A program made the translations under genes and the position numbers. Positions 49,572 to 59,978 of a stretch of 64,000 nt of DNA are shown here, one piece after another (position 1 is the first letter of the stretch; each line of letters opens with the position of its first letter). The DNA is from Prinsepia uniflora (lineage: Eukaryota; Streptophyta; Magnoliopsida; Rosales; Rosaceae), in NCBI GenBank assembly GCA_032719365.1, contig CM064863.1, positions 64,815,583-64,879,582 on the forward strand, given 5' to 3'. Under the pieces are notes generated by a model. That model was not told the origin of the DNA. It worked only from the letters and a program-made list of their open reading frames with translations, and searched no databases.

Positions 49572-52331
49572 TGACAGGACCCGCCCCGATCCCACAGGGA
49601 CCAACAGGGGACGTGCCCTGCTCCCGTCTGACACCCAATAATTCATACAAATTTTAACCTCAAAACATCAAATGCATAAATAACCAAATTAAAGTTATTC
49701 ATCAAATCCGAATTAAACAGATGTCAGACAAGGGATGAAATCCAAAATTACAAGATGCGAGCACGACTCTAAAGTAAACCTGCGGGTAAACCACCCAACA
49801 GGGGTTCAGGTACGCAGAAGTAGATCTATGCCTCAGCCTCAGGTTCCTCCTCTACCTTAGTATCACGACCAGGAGGGGTTACCAAAAACATTAAGGGTGA
49901 GTGGACCAAAACTCAAGTTTATAAAATCATTTGATAAGTAAAACATATAATTTACCCCTCCGTTTTCCAAACATGCATGCAACCGTATTTAAAATCATAA
50001 GTCATATAATATGAACCATAAGGCATGAAATAAAACCATAAGTATAATTTTAGTTGCTGCACTATACACTCCAATCCCGACATCCCTGATGTCTGACGTC
50101 CCTGACGTCAATAAGGTCACAATCACAAGGCTACGCGTGCCACCCGGGTCTCAATTTCCGAGTTCAATCCCCAAACCCCGTTCGGGTACAGCATCCCCGA
50201 TGCTTAGCGTCATAGACGCTGGACGCACTAGACGTCTGTGACCTCTCCGGGGTACCTCATCCGGAGGAGACAATATAATATGGAAGGATCTATACAGTGC
50301 AGTACCAAATACATTTTATTGATATCCACATGCAAAACATATATAAAATCCAATCAACCTTTAAGTTTCATCAGACGGGTCTCAAGCCCAAATATCGTGA
50401 AACGTGCCGTAACCATAATTTCCATATCATCAAAACCATTATTTGTTTTTAGCATGTGAATATGTATAATAAACCAGAAAACATTTATGCACGCAAAGGT
50501 TTAAGAAAATGGCCCACTCACAGTACAGTCCTGCTGAAAACCGAACGTATACCCTCGTTCTGGTACGATTATACAAACCCTGTCATATCCAAAGCATATG
50601 CAAAGGTCAAAACAAACCCCTAACATTCAATCATGAAACCCTAGACCAAAACCGGTCCGGAAAAGCCGCCCGAACGTGCTTTCCAAGGAAATAACTCTCA
50701 TTTTGACCAACTTAATGATCTCCGATCGACCCGAAACCACCGCCATTGGATCCGGGTCGTCGAAACCTAAGAATGGTGGTGGTCCCACCAAAATCACTGT
50801 TCACACGCGCCCCCACGCGCCTGGTCAACCCTCTGGTCAACCGTGCTACAGTACTGCTGACGTCAACATGACGTCATCACTGACAGTGTCAGAGGACACG
50901 TGTTAGCAGTCCATTGGTCACTGGTCTGACAGTTTCTGACATGATGATGTCATCATGACGTCACTGCTGACGTCAGCATGATGACGTCATCAGCTACAGT
51001 AACCGGGTCAGAGAACCGGGTCACCGCAGCCCCACGGCTTGACCCGATCACAGATCGCGATTCCGATCACCATTTCAGGTGAGATTTGTTCCTATGGACT
51101 CGTCTCAACCTCCTCAACGGTTCTGTGCAATTAGAACTGGATTCTAGGTCAAAGAGATTACCTGAAAATCGACTGGAAGGTTGGCTGCCGGTTCTGGTTA
51201 TCTTCTCCGGCGAGTCGACGACTTTCCAGTCACGGTCCTGGGTTCAAACTGGTCGTCAAGGTCCCCTGAATGTGTCCTAACAATAACCAAATAATGTCAA
51301 CGTCAAAAACAGACGTTTCGAAGCAGGGAAGGAAAACGGGCACTCACGGGTTTATCGTCCTATCGCCGCCGTGTCGCCGCCGTACACCGTCCAGATCAGT
51401 TCCTCGTCGTCATGTCGTCACGGTGAACCCAACCGTACGTTGGTTCGAGTCCCAGAGTGAAGGTTTGGACGGTTTGGTGACTTGGGCTGTTCGGGTTTCC
51501 TTCTCGGGTCTGAGGGAATGTCGGCCGTGCAGGGCGGCCGTGGAGTGGTGGCCGGCGTCAGGGAGGTGGTGGTTGGTTGCCTGAGGTGTGGGGTTGAGTG
51601 GTGAGGGCTGGTGAGTTGGTTCCAAGAGGGAATCGTGCAATCGGGTTGAGAGAATGAAAACATGGGTGTATGATTTCATGAATTTTAATACAGAACAGGT
51701 GCTTAAATCAAGGGCCAGGATTGAATCTCAGAATGAGATCAAGGGCTGAGATCAGATCTGGAGGTTTCAGATCAATGGCTGGAATTAAAAGTTGGTTTTA
51801 ATGGTATTTAAACCCATAGTGGATCTGATCCAATCTAGCCAATGGGTGAGTGACACTTGTCACTCACCAGGTGTCCTCCAATCAGATTCCCAGAATAAAA
51901 TATTTGGCACGAAAACCGAGACACGAACCTCCCGATTTCACGTTCCTGACCATAACTTCCTCGTACGAAGTCCGATTTCGGCGTGCCGCCTGTCTACGGA
52001 CTCAGAACGTCGAGACCTACCTAACGGTCCTTGAGTCAACTGAAAATTAGTTGTCAAACGAAAAGTCAACATTTCCACCCCCCAAATGTCCAAATTACGG
52101 TAATACCCCTGAACTTCCGATAGTCATAACTTTTTCCCTGATCATCCGAATTGGACGTGCCACCTGTCTATGAACTCGTGACGTCCCGAACTACGTCACG
52201 GTCATAGGTCAAAGTCCATTTAATTTATAAATCAAAAAGTCAACAATTGGTCATACCAATCACAAGGGTAAAAGCGTCAATTCACATATTAAATTATAAT
52301 ATTAAAATCCTCGAATTTCCGGGGTGTTACA
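49572..52331 (-). mobile_element. Solo LTR G, nested in D, variant terminus
   Basis: Starts TGACAGGACCCGCCCC and ends TTCCGGGGTGTTACA, so its 5' LTR end reads TGTAACACCCC rather than TGTAACGACCC. Target duplication TCCAT at 49567-49571 and 52332-52336; 2,760 bp. It has a shorter mid-section with GACATC/GATGTC hairpins at 50088-50240 and a U3 palindrome at 51845-51868 with changed but complementary arms. A distinct subfamily. Confidence 0.9.
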
Positions 52332-52467
52332 TCCATGGTTAAAAATTAACATCTCCACTAGTCTATGGTCAAAATCATCATTTTATCCCGATCGTCCGAT
52401 AATCCTCGATTAATCCAGATTAATCCTTAATTAATCCCATAGATTCGGGACGGGTCGTTACACAAAA

Positions 52468-53110
52468 CCTCGTGAGCCTCTCTACCCAGCTCCATATGAA
52501 CCTAAATGGTTACTTTCTAGAAGATCCAAAGCTATAATTACCCCTTTTCATGGCTCTTTGACCTGATGGTCCAGAAGATAAATACTATCGACATCAGCCA
52601 GAACCTCTAGACTAATATCAAACTGGAAAAATAGGCTCAATACTAGTGGCAGCATCTGACAAGTTCTTGAGATAAGCATATGACCATGCTATCACTAAAA
52701 CTCTGATCACATTTCTCAAACTCAGCTCGAAGCTTTGATACGTGCTAATATCATTTACCACCAATGTCAGTTTGAACTGGGTTAAATATAAGAATCTTAG
52801 CTCGTATGGAGCAATCGGCATGTACCTACTGAAGCCGTAGAAACTACTCCTAGCTAGTATTCTGGCAAGAACGTGGATAAAACTGACTGATGCTCCTCGA
52901 AAGCTTTCTAGGTAACTGCACGGTCGTCCTAACTTGTCATCCTTAGTTCGTGACACCACCGGCATCCATAAACATCCAAAAATAACGTGGCTAAGCACAC
53001 CAAATCCTCTGGAGACATCACATCACATCAAATAATCACTCTAATTGAGAAATTCACACATCTGCCTCATCCAGGTTCCCCTCACTAGTAAAAATCGTGG
53101 CTCCAAATCT
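52468..53110 (-). pseudogene. Gag remnant of Y (upstream part)
   Basis: The minus-strand frame 52618-52998 carries FYGFSRYMPIAPYELRFLY and LTLVVNDISTYQSFELSLR. These match the general layout of Ty3/Gypsy gag (F-x-x-LSRYxP, then a RFLxGL-like block, then a TY-containing block before the zinc knuckle). The frame is broken by stops on both sides. It continues into the knuckle at 40430 once D is removed. Confidence 0.5.
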
Positions 53111-53679
53111 TTAAGCTCACTGTATAACCAAACCCTCAGAGTCCTCCTCTCCTAGGGTGCAGTATCCAGTGCTCGACCCAAAAGATCAAGGGTCTGTCTC
53201 ATGTCTGAATTCAATGGGGTTCACACGTAGCTCTAGTACATTGCTTGGTGCCCGTTTCAAAACGACTTGGAGGTGCAATGTGAGTGGAAAAAAAAACCAC
53301 TTAATAAAAAATGCATGCATACAAAACATTTGTGGCAAACCATAAACACCTAGATCTTAGATATATAAGTAAAATCACATATCCTAGGACCTACGAAAAA
53401 TCAAGTAACGCATATAAAATGCTTGTGGCCCACATTCCTTGAAATCCCCTTGTATAAAGTCATTGAGGAAACCTGGACATAAAAATCTGTAATAAGATAT
53501 ATCCAATTCTTGATTTATTAGAAAATCTCGGGAACTGCAAACTATGGCATCATCCGAGTCATACCCATGGGAATGGGTCAACTGGGAGGTACTTTGATAA
53601 CCGTGTCTGGGTCCTGTTTTGTCCTGGGAATGGGTCCTGGGAATGGGTCTTGGGAATGAGTATCTCTCCAAAGAACCAG
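53111..53679 (-). other. Y leader region with LTR-like core
   Basis: Holds TGTGAGTGGAAAA (53279) followed by ATGCATGCAT, the arm motif seen in the LTRs of the long-LTR family, and a short tandem GGGAATGGGTC(C/T)TG run at 53625-53660. No gene seen. The matching opposite arm ATCCACTCACTG lies at 55836, after insertion K. Confidence 0.45.
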
Positions 53680-55435
53680 TGACAAGACCCTACTCGAAAA
53701 TACTTTGATAACTGTGTTTGGCTCTGCTCTCGTCTGACAAACCAACCGAAGTTTCAAAAATGCCCTTAACACTTGTCAGACAAGGGATAACTATACTGAC
53801 GTCCCGGTCATGCCTCTGTGTCTAGGTCAGCCCCAATCCTTATGCAACGACCTGGAGGGTCAACAAAAAATATCAAAGGTGTTAGTGGAAAAAATAAGCA
53901 TTTCAAAATATGTTCCGATCAAAATGAACCATTTTCCCTTCAATGTAAAACATGCATGCATATAGTAAAACATGAACACACGGACAACCGTGTTTCAAAT
54001 CACATCATAACACAACTCGTGGGACCCACCAATCATACCATGCATCAAAAGCCCATGGCCCATATTTCCCGAAATCCTTGTTCATCAAATCAGGTGAAAC
54101 ATCTGGATACAAAATTAATAATCAAACACAACCAATCATCAACACTCAACCACCAATCACAATATCATTTCAGCACTACGTGTAGATAACCTCAGGATCT
54201 GCACCCATATCCAGGAACTGCACTCGCAACATCTCGACGTACAGGCAAACTCAGAAACTACACCCACGCAACATCCGAGTCACATCTGGGGATTGCACTC
54301 ACGTCATTCGAACATGTACTAGTATCCACAATCATAAAACCAAGCCATCGATTTAAAACACATGTTTAACTCCATATCCAAGTCAAAACCATTCCAAACC
54401 GAGCCTGAGCTCAAAACATAGTTTCCACAGATACTAATATAAAATCACGTCCAGAAATCATTTAATAAATTTGAAAATCATCTTAAACAAATATTCAAAT
54501 CATTGCAACTCTAGTCATGCAATAAGACATGCAAAACAATTTAATTATGCATGCATCAAAGTTACAAAACAAATTTCCACTCACAGCCGGTTCAAGAAAC
54601 TTAATTTCATACTGTATGCTCCTAAAAACTTTCAGGAGTCGTTTATCCTGTTAAAAATTACCACTAAGGGTCACTAACACCCCAAATAATCCCACATCAA
54701 AATTCCCTAATTTTTCAGAATAAAATACGTAGTAAAAATGTAAATATAACACTTCTGACTCACAAAACTACCTCGAGACGATGTTTGATCGACTCGAAAC
54801 CTACGCTGAAATGTCTGTAACATTGAAAGCATAAAAATTTGTGTATGATCATTTTTCAAGATGCCGTGGAACGTGCCCCCACATGCCATTTTCACCTCCC
54901 TGCGTGTGGGCCTCATGCGTTTGCGCAGTTCATCCTTGATCTTGAGTCGGGTCGACCTATGCGCTTTCGCGTAGGACCCGACCCAGGCAACTCGACCTTG
55001 TTCCAAAACATCCATTTTATGTCCAAAATTCACATTTTAAACATTAATCAACTCTAATTGATCCCATAAACTATTCTATGACATCCAAATCGCCTAAATT
55101 GACTCAGAATCTACAAGTAAAAATCTTAGAATTTCGGCCAAGTTTCAAACCTTTAGTCCAGGCTTGCCTGCTCTAATTCTAAAAATTCATAGCTCAAATA
55201 TGCTCGCTAGGGATCAAAGATGACAACAATGACCTTAATTTAAAGCTCCTCGATCTAGAATCGGAAATTCAAGTGAAGGGTCCATGGGTATATAGTTCAG
55301 GTCAGGGATTTTTTGGGTTAGGGAACTCTTTCCTTCCGATTTCCAGGTTAATTCTTTTCTCTCTCTTCATCTCTCTCTCACTCTTCCTCTCTTTGTGTTT
55401 CTCTAGCTCACGGTGAAGGATAGAAGTCCATATGT
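53680..55435 (-). mobile_element. Truncated LTR K (long-LTR family)
   Basis: Left end TGACAAGACCC at 53680. It has the arms GTGTTAGTGGAAA (53878) with ACATGCATGCAT, and TTTCCACTCACAG (54576), then the segment that encodes the conserved small frame in other copies (54690-54860). No TGTAACGACC end is found, so the U3 part is lost; the right limit near 55435 is estimated. Confidence 0.5.
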
Positions 55436-55912
55436 GTTTCTCTTCATCTCGACATACGGGCAGCCTCTCCGAGATCTAGTTATACATCCGAGTACATATC
55501 ATGGTCTCTCTAAGATCCGACACATCAACTAGTATCCCTGGAATCAGTCACATCTGGACGTGTAAATCATAGTTCAAGTGAAAATCAACTGTGGAAACAA
55601 TCCAGGGAATAAATCCAAAACATGATTTTTAAAATAAAAATCTACGACTCCAAGTCCAAGTCAAAACATTTTGACCTTGGGTCTGAGCCCAAAATTTTGT
55701 TTCCACAAAAATCTGTAAAACATGTGTCTAGAAAAATATATCCCGAATAATTATTCAAACCATTTCAATCCATATTATATGTCAAAACACTTAAAACAAT
55801 TTAATATGCATACATAACAATTATAAAAATAAATATCCACTCACTGTACGTCCAATAGTCATAGTCCAGCAGTACCTCCCATTCGAATCCCCAAAACAAC
55901 ACTACCTGGTTT

Positions 55913-55920
55913 GCTCTGAT
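55913..55920 (-). other. Y primer-binding site, degenerate
   Basis: GCTCTGAT followed by atctatc just before the LTR start at 55928. The canonical form on this strand is GCTCTGATACCAA, so the half nearest the LTR has decayed. Confidence 0.55.
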
Positions 55921-56920
55921 ATCTATCTGATAGGACCCATTCCGGAAAAAAAAAATACATTGACAACTGTGCCCAGTCCTGCTCCCGTCTGACGATTAAA
56001 CCAAAGTTTCAAAAATACCTTTAGGACCATAAATCCTAGTACGAGAACCCGTCAATTAAGAGATAGGTAACTAAACAAAATTTTCCCTTTAGGAGCCACC
56101 TCACATACCAAACCACTTATCTCGACGAAAGATATAACCTTTTTTTTGGTAATTCGGACCTCGGTCGTTAACCACAATATTAACCATATTATCTGGTATT
56201 TTGAGTGAAAACCCAATAACTTGTCACTTCTGACTAATCTAGGATCCCATCTAGTATCCCGGATCTACCTGAGTGCTAATATGATATTCTGGCTCAACTC
56301 GAGCTCAAATTCAATATCTTGAATTGTCTGGCATCCTAACTAGGTGTTTCAACTCATCATTCTACGTACCTCGGAATTGACCCTCAAAAGGTCCAAATCT
56401 AGTCCTAGCTTATACTTATTCCGAAGTAGTACTCGTCACCAATACAATGTCACATTTCAAAACCTAACCTCAAGGCCTACCACATAGTTTATACTCATTT
56501 CAAAGTGGTTACCTTCCTTAGGGATTAGTATACTAATTTTTGAACATCAAACGTATCCAGACTCTAGTTCTAACTCGTGGCTTGTCTAGGATTCTAATGA
56601 TATCTTAACATAAGTATCCGACCAAAATATTCTCAAGAAACACAATCAGAGCATTCAATTCACATTATAGACATCACATAATCAATATATTTGATTCCAT
56701 AATTCTAAGTTTAGGGTATGATATCCAGTCACTTCACCTCAAGTAGAGCTCACCCGACTAAATGCATTAATACATGTATTTGTAGGCATTTGATCTCAAA
56801 AATCTCCATGTGCTCCATCTTAGTTCTCGCGGCTCCCGAACTTCCCATTATTATAGGGCTTGATAAACAAGTTATTAACATCAAAACATGATAATCAAAT
56901 CAATACTAATTAAAACCCTA

Positions 56921-59401
56921 TGTAACGACCCGGAAATTCGAAAAAGGAAAAATTGGAAAATTTGAAGGAAATGACGATTTTGCCCCAATGTATAAGGGTC
57001 GAAAGTTGACTTTTTGATCGAGACATTGTTGGTACTTTCTGGAAGTACCGTTGGATAGGTCTCGGGATGCTGAATCCGTAGATAGGCGGCATGCGTCAAT
57101 TGGAGTTCGGACGAGAAAGTTATGGGTCTAGAATTATGAGGGGCATTTTGGTAATTTGTTACGGCAAGGGTAAAATGGTAATTTTCTGCAGCAGGGATAA
57201 TTGTGATGATTAACCTGGCTGATTCAGCTAATTTGGATGTGGATTGGCCATTTGGTGACACTTGTCACCATGTTTGAAAGATTAGTGGTTGAATGCCTAA
57301 CAAAGACAAAACAACCCGCCCACCCTTTTGTTTGAATTCCATCAATTAACAGATGGGTGAAACTGAGTATATCAATTTGAGACGGTGGGATAAGTTTACA
57401 GAAAGGGAGAAATGGGAATGAGAGGAGAAGAGAGGAAGGAAAACAATAAAAACCCTTAAATGGACTTTAAAAATCGAATTTGAATTTATGGACGGTTTTG
57501 AGTGAAATTGAGCTTGAATTCAGCTCCCTGGGAGTGAGACGAGTCGAACCAGATTAAGAACGAAGGAAATTGGGGTCATTTGGCCTGAGGACAGAGAGGA
57601 GGAAGTCTTTAAATGTTCGAGCTTGAGTCGTGGGAATTGAGACATGGGACGGTGAAATTGATCTTGGAAATGTGTTCCTTATGATTCCACCATGCTTCCT
57701 GATGCATCAATTGAAGGAAAACGATGGCGAATGAGGGAGTTCCATGAAGACACAGTGTACGGCTGTTCTTCGAATGTTAAGTTTGATTCGATGGGATTAG
57801 GGTAAGTATTTATATAATTGGATTTACATAACCTAAATTAGGTCTATCAAGAAGTTGATGGACTATTCAATTGTTGAAAACGGTGAAGAATTGATGGACA
57901 TTGAACCGAGTCTGTTCGCGGGTCGCGGGGATCCAGTTGCAGGGAGTCAGGTTGTAGGGATGACACTGTTCACGCGTGTGGCTTTCACGCGCAGCAGCTT
58001 GCGGCGGCGCGTGAGGGCGCGTGGTGAGTTTTCTGAGGAAGTTTTCAACAGGTGTTTTACCCTATGTAATGTAACGAACATTTTAGAGTTGGTTTCGAGT
58101 CAATCGGACACCGTCTCGATAATGTTTCGAGGGTTCGAAGGTTTATGTTACTTGTTTAATTAATATTTAATTCTTGGGAAAATATGGGGAATTAGTATGA
58201 TGTTATTTAAGTCGTTAGTGACCCTGAGTAATGATTTTGGACAGGATTCGAGATTCCCGAAAACTGTCGGAAATTACGGAAACGCGTGCAGCTCAAAAAG
58301 CGAGCGGTTTGGACGGTGTGTGAGTGGACATTGTTTTATAAACCATGATGCATGCATAGTTAAATGTTTTACATGATTGATTGCATGATTTGACTTGCAA
58401 TGATGTCTTAATGATGTGGCATGATTATGTGTGATTTAATGCTTATTTTAATCGGTCTTTCGGGCAAGCTTTTTGAGAAAATGTGCAAATGGTATTTTGG
58501 ACTAGGCCCTGAGTAAAAAAGGTTTTGAAAAGGATATTTTGACTTAATTGGTGAGTCAATGATGATTTTTGGATTATTTTAATGTTTTCAATGTGATTTT
58601 ACGAATTTGCGTATAATTGGTATTTGAGCTTGAAACCCTGTCGGGAATGCTTTTGACTTGGTTTGAAGTCAATGATATGATTGATATATGTTTATGGTAT
58701 GGATTGTGTTTGTGATTGTGGATACTGGATCATGTTCTGGATGGTGCGAGTGCAGTTCCTAGACGTGACTCAGATGTTGCGTGAGTGCAGTTCCCGAGTA
58801 TGTGGTACGTCTAGATGGTACGTGTGCAGTCCCCAGACATGACTGATATGACTCGGATGGTGCCTGAGTGCAGTTCCCGAGGTTGGCCTACGCGTAGTGC
58901 GGATGTGACTGTGTGACCATTAGTATTGATTGTGAACTTGTGCATATTGTTGTTGAATGTTGATTGTGATTACGTACTGGTATTGAGTACGGGTTGTTGG
59001 CCTGTGTGGCCAGGTGATTATGTATTCATATGTTTGGCTTGAAAGCCGAGATTTGATACTTGTCATGTTTCATGTGATTTGGCTCAAACGCTGGTGATTG
59101 TGATTCATATATTTTTTTCCCTATGCATGCATGGTTTGATAAATTGGAGGGTAACTGAAGCGTTTCAAATTGTTTTAAACGATATTATTTTTGTCCACTC
59201 ACACCTTTTCTGTTTTGATAACCCTCCAAGCAGTGGCACGACGTTCGGGGCTGATCGAGAGGCGGAGGCATGAGCAGAAATCAATACAGTTATCCCTTGT
59301 CTAACAAGTACTGAAGGGTACTTTCGGGACTTCAGTTGACTTGTCAGACGGGAGCAGGACCGGGCACGGTTATCAAAGTCCAATTGGGACTGGTCCTGTC
59401 A
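56921..59401 (+). repeat. H 5' LTR
   Basis: 2,481 bp. TATA-like TATTTATATAA at 57809 (TATTTATGTAA in the other copy). Arms GTGTGAGTGGAC (58318) and GTCCACTCACAC (59194) with GATGCATGCATAG and CTATGCATGCATGG inside them. U3 palindrome at 57254-57269. Confidence 0.92.
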
Positions 59402-59404
59402 AAT

Positions 59405-59416
59405 TGGTATCAGAGC
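59405..59416 (+). other. H primer-binding site
   Basis: TGGTATCAGAGC, perfect match to the plant initiator tRNA-Met PBS, three bases after the LTR end. Confidence 0.95.
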
Positions 59417-59965
59417 ATTTGGTTACTGATTTGCCATGCCTTCGAGATACGAGCCCTGTGCGCGGCCTGGTGATTAGACGAAATACGAGGGTATAGAGAA
59501 TTCCTGGCGTCATCCTGACCTGGGATTGGGGGTCAAACATTGTATTTTGTGTTCTGGTTATGTCAGACTTGTGATGGTCTGGAGGGTTGTTTACGATAAC
59601 GATATGGTATAGGGACAGGCATGTTAGGCCTAGGATAAACTTGACCCCAAGGATAGGGGTAATGGGACTCAAAGGGAATCCGAAATTGGTTTAGTGTGTT
59701 AAGAGATCCAGAATAGGATGTGGTTCGCCTAGGGGTGTTTACTAGGTGACCGAATATGCCAGTGGTGGCATTGATGTTAGTAAATGATGAATTCGGACTC
59801 AAGAGGAATCGAGGCATTGAACTTAGACTCAGTAGGAGTCAGGAATTAGTTATGGTTGCACATAACAAGTGAGGGTTCATGTGGGAACCCAAGGTCTTGA
59901 TATGGATGTGACTCTCCATGATTGCGATTGGAGAGGTTGTTTGAATTTCGGGGACGAAATTCTTT

Positions 59966-59977
59966 AAGGAGAGAAGG
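59966..59977 (+). other. H polypurine tract
   Basis: AAGGAGAGAAGG one base before the 3' LTR, preceded by GGGGACGAAATTCTTT, the usual end of Gypsy interiors. Confidence 0.85.
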
Positions 59978-59978
59978 T

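Larger units (their letters stand above)
40437..52462 (-). mobile_element. Solo LTR D in the Y interior, carries E, F and G
   Basis: Starts TGACCGGACCCGTCCC and ends GGGACGGGTCGTTACA. Target duplication CAAAA at 40432-40436 and 52463-52467. Own sequence is 40437-42483, 48694-49571 and 52337-52462, about 3.05 kb. It has arms TTGTGAGTGGAC (40630) and GTCCACTCACAG (41869), long stems at 41278-41300 and 41476-41499, and a U3 palindrome at 49336-49361. Confidence 0.85.

Noticed and set aside
50860..51000. Clustered TGACGTCA stretches as host enhancer
   Set aside because: They are part of LTR G and tied to its repeat structure; no nearby host promoter.
57855..58163. 102-aa frame as a host gene
   Set aside because: Lies within the H LTR and recurs in the other LTR; treated as a retrotransposon feature, not a gene.
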